From Marinobacterium nitratireducens (lineage in GTDB: Bacteria; Pseudomonadota; Gammaproteobacteria; Pseudomonadales; Balneatricaceae): 64,000 nt of DNA. Below, piece after piece: positions 1 to 8,819 of the stretch. The translations under genes and the position numbers were made by a program. The stretch is taken from positions 430,835 through 494,834 of the forward strand of contig NZ_BMLT01000001.1 of the NCBI RefSeq assembly GCF_014645375.1. The letters are read 5' to 3'. Under the pieces are notes generated by a model. It saw only the letters and a program-made list of their open reading frames with translations. It made no database searches and was not told where the DNA came from. Every line of letters starts with the position of its first letter. Position 1 is the first letter of the stretch.

Positions 1-155
1 CGTCGGCGAATGGCTGGGATCGGCAAAGGTGATTTTCCCCTCGGCCGGCAGCCGCTGTACGCTGGGCTCTGCAGACTGAACCCAGCCAAACTTCCTGGTC
101 GCGCAGACGCGAGCATTTCATGCTCGAGACGCTTCATGTTTTGAGGAGATTCATC

Positions 156-485
156 TTGACCTACCTCTGCCAGCTCAGCGAGCTTCGCCATGACAGTGCC
201 ATCGGGCTGGATCCCTGGTGTGACGGCAGGGATACCCTGATCGCGTTGCGGTACGGCGATGGCGTCCGGGTCTTTCGCAACAACTGTCCCCACTACGACG
301 TGCCGATGCACTATCGCAAGAATGGGTTCATGACCGCGGACGGGCAGCATCTTGTGTGTTTTGCCCACGGTGCGCTGTTCCGGCCGGATTCCGGGGAGTG
401 TGTACTGGGCCCCTGTCTCGGACAGTCGCTAAAGGCGCTGGAGGTGAGTATTGATGACAAGGGTAGTGTCTGGCTGGTGGGTTAA
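156..485 (+). CDS. Small Rieske-type [2Fe-2S] protein
   Basis: The product is a stand-alone Rieske ferredoxin-like protein of about 109 residues. It contains CPHYDVPMH and, about 17 residues later, CFAHGALF, which are the paired C-x-H and C-x2-H ligand motifs of a Rieske cluster. An ATG at 120 is also in frame. I prefer the TTG at 156 because GAGGAG lies 8 bases upstream, whereas nothing resembling a ribosome-binding site precedes 120. No oxygenase or reductase partner is visible in the window, so its redox partner is unknown. It could serve as an electron carrier for a ring-hydroxylating system or as a nitrite-reductase small-subunit-like protein. The assignment rests on the motifs only. Confidence 0.8.
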   Translation: MTYLCQLSELRHDSAIGLDPWCDGRDTLIALRYGDGVRVFRNNCPHYDVPMHYRKNGFMTADGQHLVCFAHGALFRPDSGECVLGPCLGQSLKALEVSIDDKGSVWLVG

Positions 486-529
486 GCTGGCGGGGCGTTG
501 CCAGCACGATCTGAACCAGGCTGAGCATG

Positions 530-614
530 TATCGACTCATCGCTGGGTTGCGCCGCATCAACCTCGCTGAAAGCGTTAAACAGTGTACCAATGCGGCTCC
601 ACTCATCCTACTTT
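530..614. repeat. Dispersed intergenic repeat (GGGTTGCGCC...CATCCTACTTT family)
   Basis: This 85-base stretch matches 21385-21470 almost base for base, including the block CTCGCTGAAAGCGTT and the end CATCCTACTTT. Shorter relatives with GATGGGTGGAGCC or CACCCATCCTAC ends lie at 15444, 44391-44605 and 51278-51350. It fills the gap between the Rieske gene and norR and has no coding signal of its own. Confidence 0.75.
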
Positions 615-680
615 GGGCTCCTGGTGTTCCCGAGAATCAGCGAAGAATCTTTTTTCCAGGGCGTGAGCGATACTGCGGCA

Positions 681-2219
681 TCAGCGTAGCCCCAGGCGTT
701 TCAAAAGGCGGTAAAAGTTGCCGCGGTCCAGTCCCAGACTGCGTGCGGCGGCGGCCATGTTGTCGTGCTGCTCGTCGAGGCGTTGCGTGATGAAGGCGCG
801 CTGGAAGTCGTCGACCGCGTCTTTCAGTGTGCGGTCGTCCGCGGCGGCAGCGTTCGGCGGCTCGACGTCCGCGCCGGTCCCTGGTGGGGATACATCGGTA
901 TCGAGGCCGAGGTGGCGACGCTGCAGCACCACGGTATCGCGGTCGCTGTCGGAGCGTGCCTTCAACGCGGCCCGGCTCAGCAAATGCTCGAGTTCGCGGA
1001 CGTTTCCCGGCCAGCCGTAGTTCAGCAGTGCCTGACGGGCGTCCGCCGAGAGCCGCAGCGCGCGGATACCGAGTCGGCGCTGGCTGGTTTCCAGCAGGTA
1101 CCCGGCCAGCAGCAGGATGTCCTGACCGCGCTCGCGTAGCGGCGGCACCAGCACCGGATACACCGACAGGCGATGGTAGAGGTCGGCGCGAAAGCGCCCG
1201 TCGCGCACTTCCTGCTGCAGGTCGCGGTTGGTGGCCGCGACGATGCGAACGTCGCTGTGCAGTACCTGGTCGCTGCCGACGCGTTGTATCTCGCCGCTTT
1301 GCAGCGCCCGCAGCAGTTTGGCCTGTATCGCCAGCGGCAACTCGCCGATCTCGTCGAGAAAGAGGGTGCCACCGTCGGCGATTTCGAACTTGCCGGCGCG
1401 GTCCTCGACGGCGCCGGAAAATGCGCCCTTGCGGTGTCCGAACAGCTCGCTCTCGGCAATGCTTTCCGGCAGCGCCGCGCAGTTGACCTGTACCATCGGC
1501 TGTTCGGCCCGATCCGACAGAGCGTGCACCTGTCGCGCCACCAACTCCTTGCCGACCCCGGTTTCCCCCTGCACCAGTACCGCAAGACTGGAGCGGGCGA
1601 CGATCGCGATCTCGTCGCGCAGTCGCTGCATCGGCACGCTCTCGCCGATGATTTCGCTGCCCCGGCCTTCCTCCTGCAGGGCGCGCGCCACCCGGTGCTC
1701 CCGCTCGGCGCGCGCCTCCAGCCGGTCCATGCGCTCGGCGGCCTTTACCGTCGCCTCGGCCAGGCCGATGAAGGTGCGCAGTTCCACGGCGTCGATGCGG
1801 TCGAAGGTCGCCGGTTGCAGCGCATCCAGGGTCAGTACGCCCCAGGGCCGTTCGTCGATATACAGCGAGGCGCCCATGCAGTCGTGCACGTGCAGCTGAT
1901 GATCCTGGGTTTCCACCAGACCGTCGTAGGGGTCCGGCAGCGGGCTGTCGGCGGCGAAACGTACCGGCTCGCGCGAGCGCAGCAGGCGCTCCAGCCGGGG
2001 ATGCTCGTCGATGCGAAAACGCCGTCCCATGGTGTCGTCGCTCAGGCCCTCGATCGCCAGCGGCTTAAGGCTGTCGCCATCGCGCTGCAGCAGTGCGGCG
2101 GCGTCGCAGGGAAAAATCCGCAGCATCGCCTCCAGCAGCCGGCGGTAGCGCCGCGGTGCCGGCAGGTCCCGCGACAGGTCGGCGACGATGCTGATGAGGC
2201 TGTCGCTGAATGTTGTCAT
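681..2219 (-). CDS. norR: NorR, NO-responsive sigma-54 activator
   Basis: This 512-residue enhancer-binding protein senses nitric oxide and activates the divergent nor genes with sigma-54. An N-terminal GAF domain (about 20-160) is followed by an AAA+ domain with Walker A GETGVGKE (218-225), the sigma-54 contact loop GAFSGA (265-270) and Walker B GGTLFLDEI (283-291). A Fis-type helix-turn-helix lies at the C-terminus. The residues that bind the NO-sensing iron in E. coli NorR are present: R75, D96 and D99 at identical positions, and C114 and D132 shifted by one. The length equals the family norm. The start sits beside an inverted repeat and opposite the sigma-54 promoter of norC, as expected for NorR. 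Confidence 0.95.
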   Translation of the reverse strand: MTTFSDSLISIVADLSRDLPAPRRYRRLLEAMLRIFPCDAAALLQRDGDSLKPLAIEGLSDDTMGRRFRIDEHPRLERLLRSREPVRFAADSPLPDPYDGLVETQDHQLHVHDCMGASLYIDERPWGVLTLDALQPATFDRIDAVELRTFIGLAEATVKAAERMDRLEARAEREHRVARALQEEGRGSEIIGESVPMQRLRDEIAIVARSSLAVLVQGETGVGKELVARQVHALSDRAEQPMVQVNCAALPESIAESELFGHRKGAFSGAVEDRAGKFEIADGGTLFLDEIGELPLAIQAKLLRALQSGEIQRVGSDQVLHSDVRIVAATNRDLQQEVRDGRFRADLYHRLSVYPVLVPPLRERGQDILLLAGYLLETSQRRLGIRALRLSADARQALLNYGWPGNVRELEHLLSRAALKARSDSDRDTVVLQRRHLGLDTDVSPPGTGADVEPPNAAAADDRTLKDAVDDFQRAFITQRLDEQHDNMAAAARSLGLDRGNFYRLLKRLGLR

Positions 2220-2231
2220 TTTGATACCAGT

Positions 2232-2248
2232 GTTGTGATTAACACAAC
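2232..2248. promoter_or_regulatory. Inverted repeat beside the norR start
   Basis: GTTGTG-N5-CACAAC is a perfect 6-bp inverted repeat 13 bases upstream of the norR start codon and about 70 bp upstream of the norC sigma-54 promoter. The position suits an activator or autoregulatory site. It does not match the GTCA-N3-TGAC NorR enhancer described in E. coli or an FNR box, so the protein that binds it is unknown. Confidence 0.4.
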
Positions 2249-2313
2249 TGTATCACCGTAGTCATTAAAACAACAGAAAATAATTAGTCCTTTAATTTCA
2301 ATGGTATGAAGAC

Positions 2314-2330
2314 TTGGTACGGCTGTTGCT
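2314..2330 (+). promoter_or_regulatory. Sigma-54 promoter of norCBDQEF
   Basis: TTGGTACGGCTGTTGCT carries the invariant GG (2316-2317) and GC (2328-2329) separated by exactly 10 bases, and matches the consensus TGGCACG-N4-TTGCW closely. It faces norC, and a sigma-54 activator gene (norR) lies divergently upstream. Transcription would start near 2341, about 65 bases before norC. Confidence 0.85.
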
Positions 2331-2406
2331 CCTAACCGGTTACTGAAACTGAAACAGGGGAACACAACCATGAATGCACGGGGATACCACCGCCGGGGAG
2401 GTCAGG

Positions 2407-4276
<1,870 letters not shown>

Positions 4277-4335
4277 GGTATCGGGCAGGGCGGGGGCCTA
4301 GCCTCCGTCCTGACAGCCTGCCAAGGAGGTGTGAA

Positions 4336-6165
4336 ATGGAAGAATATGTCGGCTCGCTCTGGCACCGGCTGGTGACCCGCCAGGCGGGCACCGATCACGG
4401 CGACGCCCGGGTGGAACTGGCCGAACTGCTGCCGCGTCTGGCGCCGTTCTACCGGGGCCTCGGCGGCGACGCCGGACGAGCGCTCGAGGGCGCCGAGCCG
4501 CGGTCGTTTCGCGCGCCGCGCCGGCTGATCCAGCGCATCGCCGGCAGCCATCGGCGCCATACCGTCGCCTGGCAGGACGAGCGCAGCCTGCGGCTGCCGC
4601 CGTCGCTGGCGTTCTACCCGGCGCGGGAACTCAACGAAATGCTGTATTTCTGGCTGGTCGCCCTGGCGGCGTCGCAGCCCGACGTCAAACACTGGTTTCG
4701 CGACAATCAGCGCGCCTGTCGTCGACTGCTCGAGACCCGTCCCGGACTGGCAGCCGGATACCGCCGGCTCGTGGATGAGACCCTGGCGCTGCATCCGGGG
4801 CTCGAGCGGCTGCAGGGCGAGGCCTGGACGCGGGAGCAGGCGATACGCCGGGCCCTGCTGGAGCCCGGCAGCGTCGACCGGTTGCCCTGCGCGCCCGGGG
4901 ATCCCTGGCCGGTGGCGCTGTGGCTATATCCAGCGCCGCTACGGGGGCTGTCGTGCGCCGCCGACGACCGGCAGGAGGAGGGCGCCGAAGCGAATCGCAC
5001 GGCCAACGCCGAGGACAGTGATGACCCGGTACGTCATGGCGCGCGCCGGGTCGACGATCGCAAGGAAACCGACGGCCTGCTGATCTTCCAGCTCGAGAGC
5101 CTGTTCAGCCGCGTCGAGCAGGTAGAACTGGATCGCTGCCAGGACGAGGACCTGGAGGATGACGGCGATGCGGCGCGGGATCTCGATATCATCAGCCTGT
5201 CGCGTCAGCGACGGGCGGGGGCGGCCAGGGTGCGTTTCGACCTCGACCTGCCGGCGGCGCAGAACGACGACCTGCCGGTGGGCGAGGGTATCCGCCTGCC
5301 GGAATGGGACTACCGCCGGCAGGCGCTCAAGCCCGACTTCTGCCTGCTGCAGCCGATGCTGGCCGACGATGCGGTGCCGGCGCCGCTGCCGGAGACCCTG
5401 CGCCCGGCGGCACGGCTGCTGCGCCAGCGCTTCGGTGGCTTGCAGACCGAGCGCGACTGGCTCAGACGACAGTTGCAGGGCGAGGAGCTGGACCTCGACG
5501 CCTGGCTGGGGCGCCTGACCGAGCCGGAGCGCGACTCCGAACCCGGGGCCTGCTTCCGCCAGCGCCGGGCCGCGCAGCGGGACCTGTCCTGTCTGCTGCT
5601 GGCGGACCTGTCGATGTCGACCGACGCGGGTCTCAACGCCGATCAGCGCGTGATCGACGTGATTCGCGACAGCATGACGCTGTTCGCCGAAGCGCTCGAC
5701 GGCGCCCGTGACCGTTTCGCGCTCTACGGTTTTTCGTCGATCCGCAATCGCCAGGTTCGCTACCAGCTGCTGAAGAATTTCAACGAACCCTACAGCGACC
5801 GGGTCCGCGGCCGGCTGCAGCTGATCAAACCCGGCTTCTATACCCGGATGGGGGCCGCGATCCGTCAGTCCACCGCCATTCTGGAACGGGAGTGCAGCAC
5901 ACGCCGGCTGCTGCTGATCCTGTCCGACGGCAAGCCCAACGATATCGACCATTACGAGGGCCGCTACGGCATCGAGGATACGCGTCATGCCATCCAGCAG
6001 GCCCGTGCACGCGGCCTGCAGCCGTTCTGCATCACCATCGACGACCGCGGCAGCGACTACCTGCCGTATCTGTTCGGCGAGCGCAGCTACGCCCTGGTCA
6101 GCGATATCGACCGCCTGCCCTGGCTGCTGCCGCGGCTGTACCTGAACCTGACCGGCGGCTGCTGA
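4336..6165 (+). CDS. norD: NorD, VWA-domain activation protein for NO reductase
   Basis: The 609-residue protein carries a C-terminal von Willebrand A domain with a MIDAS-type DLSMS motif (about residue 425) and a later SDGKPND segment. NorD proteins work with the AAA+ ATPase NorQ in assembly or FeB insertion of NorB. The middle of the protein (about residues 210-285) is acidic and variable. AAGGAGGTG precedes the ATG by 6 bases. Here norD lies directly after norB and before norQ, the reverse of the Paracoccus norCBQDEF order. Confidence 0.9.
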   Translation: MEEYVGSLWHRLVTRQAGTDHGDARVELAELLPRLAPFYRGLGGDAGRALEGAEPRSFRAPRRLIQRIAGSHRRHTVAWQDERSLRLPPSLAFYPARELNEMLYFWLVALAASQPDVKHWFRDNQRACRRLLETRPGLAAGYRRLVDETLALHPGLERLQGEAWTREQAIRRALLEPGSVDRLPCAPGDPWPVALWLYPAPLRGLSCAADDRQEEGAEANRTANAEDSDDPVRHGARRVDDRKETDGLLIFQLESLFSRVEQVELDRCQDEDLEDDGDAARDLDIISLSRQRRAGAARVRFDLDLPAAQNDDLPVGEGIRLPEWDYRRQALKPDFCLLQPMLADDAVPAPLPETLRPAARLLRQRFGGLQTERDWLRRQLQGEELDLDAWLGRLTEPERDSEPGACFRQRRAAQRDLSCLLLADLSMSTDAGLNADQRVIDVIRDSMTLFAEALDGARDRFALYGFSSIRNRQVRYQLLKNFNEPYSDRVRGRLQLIKPGFYTRMGAAIRQSTAILERECSTRRLLLILSDGKPNDIDHYEGRYGIEDTRHAIQQARARGLQPFCITIDDRGSDYLPYLFGERSYALVSDIDRLPWLLPRLYLNLTGGC

Positions 6166-6184
6166 ACCCACTGGAGACAACAAG

Positions 6185-6961
6185 ATGACAAACCGCATTC
6201 ATTACCTGCCGCAGCGCAACGAAGTCGAGATTTTCACCCATGCCGCCGGCAACCGGCTGCCGGTGCTGCTGAAGGGACCAACCGGCTGCGGCAAGACCCG
6301 TTTCGTCCAGCATATGGCCGAGCGGCTGGCGCGGCCGCTGATCACCATCGCCTGCCACGACGACCTGACCGCGGCGGACCTGGTCGGTCGCCATCTGATC
6401 GGTCCCGATGGCACCTACTGGCAGGACGGCCCCCTGACCCGTGCCGTGCGCGAGGGGGCCATCTGCTACCTGGACGAGGTCGTCGAGGCGCGCAAGGACA
6501 CCACCGTGGTGCTGCATCCGCTGTCGGACCACCGCCGCGAACTGCCGCTGGAGCGGACCGGCGAACTGCTTCCGGCGCACCCGGACTTCATGCTGGTGAT
6601 CTCCTACAACCCGGGCTATCAGAACCTGATGAAAGGACTCAAGCCCAGCACCCGCCAGCGTTTCGTGGCGCTGGCGTTCGACTATCCGACACCGGAGCGG
6701 GAAGTGGTGATTCTGTGCCAGGAAACGGGTATCGGCAAGGAGACCGCAACCCAGCTGGTGGCGTTGGGCAACGATCTGCGCCGGCTCAAGGACCGCGACC
6801 TCGAGGAGGCCGCCTCGACCCGGTTGCTGATCTACTGCGCGCTGATGATCGGCTCCGGCGTTCCGGCCGGCGATGCCTGCCGCGTCTGCCTCGCCGAGGC
6901 GCTGAGCGACGACGCCGACACCCTGGCGGCGATCGACCGGCTGATCGGCAGCTACTTCTGA
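6185..6961 (+). CDS. norQ: NorQ, MoxR-type AAA+ ATPase
   Basis: This 258-residue AAA+ ATPase belongs to the NorQ/NirQ/CbbQ group. Walker A is GPTGCGKT (about 31-38) and Walker B is ICYLDEVVEA (about 95-104). Proteins of this family act with a VWA partner (NorD here) to activate metalloenzymes such as NorB. It starts 19 bases after norD and its stop codon overlaps the norE start (TGATG), which supports a single transcript. Confidence 0.93.
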   Translation: MTNRIHYLPQRNEVEIFTHAAGNRLPVLLKGPTGCGKTRFVQHMAERLARPLITIACHDDLTAADLVGRHLIGPDGTYWQDGPLTRAVREGAICYLDEVVEARKDTTVVLHPLSDHRRELPLERTGELLPAHPDFMLVISYNPGYQNLMKGLKPSTRQRFVALAFDYPTPEREVVILCQETGIGKETATQLVALGNDLRRLKDRDLEEAASTRLLIYCALMIGSGVPAGDACRVCLAEALSDDADTLAAIDRLIGSYF

Positions 6962-7551
6962 TGGCGGCGACAACCGCCGCGGTGGCGCTGCCCCGATCCG
7001 CGGCGACACCGGGCAGCCCGGCGGTCTGGGTACTGATCTACGCGGAACTGAGCGAGTTCGCGCTGTTCTTCCTGATCTACCTGGTGGTGCGCGCCCATAA
7101 CCCGGAGCTGTTCGCCGCGGGCCCCGCCAGGCTCAACAGCCTGGCGGGCACGCTCAATACCCTGGTGATGGTCAGCAGCAGCTACTGTATCGCCCGCGCC
7201 ATGGCGGCCATACGCCGGGATGACCGGCGTCGCTGCCTGCGCTGGCTGTCGCTGACGCTGCTCTGCGGTGCTTCCTACTGCGCGATCAAGGGCGCGGAGT
7301 ACCTCTGGAACCAGACCCAGGGCATCCATGCCCGCGGCAACCTTTTCTTCACGCTCTACTACTACCTGACCTTCAACCATCTGCTTCACGTCCTGGTCGG
7401 AATGGCGACCATCGCCTGGCTGACGCTGCGCACCGGGCTCGGGAGCTACGACGCGGCGGACCACGAGGGGCTCGAGAACGGCGCCTGCTACTGGCACATG
7501 ATCGATCTGGCCTGGATTATCCTGTTTCCGCTGCTCTACGTGATCGGGTGA
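6961..7551 (+). CDS. norE: NorE, cytochrome oxidase subunit III-like protein
   Basis: This is a 196-residue integral membrane protein of the heme-copper oxidase subunit III family, with about five hydrophobic helices and a conserved C-terminal WHMIDLAWIILFPLLY segment. NorE is not needed for NO reductase catalysis in known systems but supports full activity. The ATG at 6961 overlaps the norQ stop by one base, which sets the start. The same frame stays open upstream inside norQ without coding value. norF follows after 3 bases. Confidence 0.88.
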   Translation: MAATTAAVALPRSAATPGSPAVWVLIYAELSEFALFFLIYLVVRAHNPELFAAGPARLNSLAGTLNTLVMVSSSYCIARAMAAIRRDDRRRCLRWLSLTLLCGASYCAIKGAEYLWNQTQGIHARGNLFFTLYYYLTFNHLLHVLVGMATIAWLTLRTGLGSYDAADHEGLENGACYWHMIDLAWIILFPLLYVIG

Positions 7552-7554
7552 ACC

Positions 7555-7827
7555 ATGACGCAACTCAGAACCTGGCACTGGCTGCTGCTGCTGACCCTCG
7601 CCAGCGCGCTGATCGGGGAGCAGAGCCGGCCCGGCGCCGGACTGCTGTTGCTGATCTGCGTGTCGGTGATGGTCAAGGGCTGGCTGGTGATCGACAACCT
7701 GATGAACCTGCGCCATTGCCGGCGCGCGGTGCGGCTGCCGATGCTGGCGTATTTCGGGGTGCTGCTGCCGGCGATCGCCCTGGCGGTGCTGTTTCCCGAG
7801 CAGCTGGCGGCGCTGAGCAGCCTCTGA
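7555..7827 (+). CDS. norF: NorF, small membrane protein of the nor operon
   Basis: A 90-residue protein with about three transmembrane helices, resembling the cytochrome c oxidase subunit IV / NorF group. It includes the MVKGWLVIDNLMNL segment typical of that family. It begins 3 bases after norE and is the last intact gene of the nor operon. The downstream DNA is decayed (ubiU/ubiV remnants). Confidence 0.82.
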   Translation: MTQLRTWHWLLLLTLASALIGEQSRPGAGLLLLICVSVMVKGWLVIDNLMNLRHCRRAVRLPMLAYFGVLLPAIALAVLFPEQLAALSSL

Positions 7828-7830
7828 GCC

Positions 7831-8294
7831 TGAAGCGGCTGGCAGCAATGGCGCGATGCCATCGACATGGCGGCCGACCTGCAGGTCGATGCACTGATCG
7901 CCGCCGATATGGGGGTGCTCGGCTACGCCGCGGACACCCATCCGCAGCTGAACCGGCACCTGTCGGTTCCAAGGACGACTGCGGCTACTGCTGCATCGAC
8001 TACCCCGACGGCCTGCCGATGCGCTCACAGGAGAGGGACGCGCTGTTCACGATCAACGGTGTCCAGACGCTGTCCCATGCTCACTACAACCTCGAGCACC
8101 AGCTCGATGCCATGGCTCGCATCGGGGTCGATATCCTGCGGCTGAGTCCTCAGCGGCACGGGCTGGACGCCGTCATCCGGCGCATCCGCGGGCGCCTCGA
8201 CGGTGAGGTGCTCGACGACATCGCCCTGGTCGATGCCGACAGCTGCAACGGTTACTGGTACGGCGAACCGGGGATGCGTCTGGTAAAAGCGTGA
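7831..8294 (+). pseudogene. ubiU'-'ubiV fusion remnant (deletion and frameshift)
   Basis: Two unconnected pieces of the peptidase-U32-like ubiquinone genes abut. About 7840-7968 in one frame reads DAIDMAADLQVDALIAAD and ends HPQLNRHLSV, which corresponds to an internal part of UbiU (E. coli VDMAAQLGADALILAD, HVSV). From about 7970 another frame reads KDDCGYCCIDYPDG, then LFTINGVQT, ILRLSPQ and DSCNGYW, which is the C-terminal third of UbiV (E. coli KDECETCC, LNGIQT, VVRLSPQ, NSDCNGYW). The start of ubiU, its whole 3' part and the first half of ubiV are missing, so two of the four UbiV iron-sulfur cysteines are lost. E. coli sequences are recalled, not searched. Neither enzyme could be made from this locus. 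Confidence 0.85.
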
Positions 8295-8313
8295 CGCGCG
8301 GTGCCGCGCCCGG

Positions 8314-8382
8314 TTCGCCCACGGAGTGGGCTCCTACAGGTGGCACCGGTATGCTTCTGTAGGAGCTCACTCCGTGAGCGAA
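8314..8382. repeat. REP-like inverted repeat
   Basis: TTCGCCCACGGAGTGGGCTC...CTACAG is followed by CTGTAGGAGCTCACTCCGTG...GCGAA, forming imperfect arms of about 26 bases around a short spacer. It resembles the extragenic palindromes with GTAGGAGC cores seen in pseudomonads and sits between the ends of the two converging ubi remnants. Confidence 0.7.
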
Positions 8383-8391
8383 TCTTTGCCT

Positions 8392-8674
8392 CTATCCCGC
8401 CGTGGCCGGATTGATCCGGTCGGCGACCTCCAGCCCCCACCGGAATGCGCGCGGCAGCTCGCTCCAGTCGAAGCTGCAGCCCCAGGTCACGCACATCAAT
8501 TCCGACCCGATGTTCTTCCAGCATGTCGAAAGCGCCGTCGGCCAGGGCGCCGGCAAAGGCGTGATTGAGCAGCCGTTGCGCCAGGTGGCGCTGAACGAAT
8601 AAGGGGACGGGTGGCAACGCCATGCGCAGCAGCGGGCGAGGGTCGGTAAGGCTGGGTTTGGCGAATCTGGTCAT
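8392..8674 (-). pseudogene. ubiT remnant with internal deletion
   Basis: The first part reads as an intact UbiT (SCP2 family) N-terminus: PPVPLFVQRHLAQRLLNHAF, LADGAFDMLEEHRVGI and DVRDLGLQL, matching recalled E. coli UbiT (LTPFALKRQVLEQVLSWQF, DDGELEFLEG, HVRDIDLQW). At about 8473 the frame must shift to continue into DWSELPRAFRWGLEVADRI and a TAG stop at 8392, which matches the UbiT C-terminus. About 70 central codons, the bulk of the SCP2 lipid-binding fold, are missing. The remnant lies head-to-head with nrdD and still has an FNR-type box upstream. UbiT works with UbiU and UbiV in oxygen-independent ubiquinone synthesis; all three are broken here. Confidence 0.82.
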
Positions 8675-8736
8675 GGGCCTTGTCTCGGTCAATAAATGTT
8701 GGGGGCCAGGGTACGCCAGAGCTATTTTCAGGCCCC

Positions 8737-8750
8737 TTGACAAGGATCAA
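8737..8750. promoter_or_regulatory. FNR/ANR/DNR-type box ahead of nrdD
   Basis: TTGACAAGGATCAA fits the TTGAT-N4-ATCAA pattern with one change. A GATAAT -10 element at 8773-8778 puts a transcription start near 8785, which would place the box at about -41.5. That is the class II activation position. The site is shared with the divergent ubiT remnant. Confidence 0.75.
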
Positions 8751-8819
8751 GGGGGAGATGTTGGGTGAGGCTGATAATCCACCATATCTGGTGTTAGTGA
8801 ATGCATATAAACACAATAT

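Noticed and set aside
2-79. Possible 3' end of an upstream gene on the plus strand
   Set aside because: The open frame is only 25 codons, shows no recognisable motif and cannot be separated from chance.
8402-8602. Small plus-strand gene opposite ubiT
   Set aside because: It is a shadow of the minus-strand ubiT remnant, whose protein similarity is clear.
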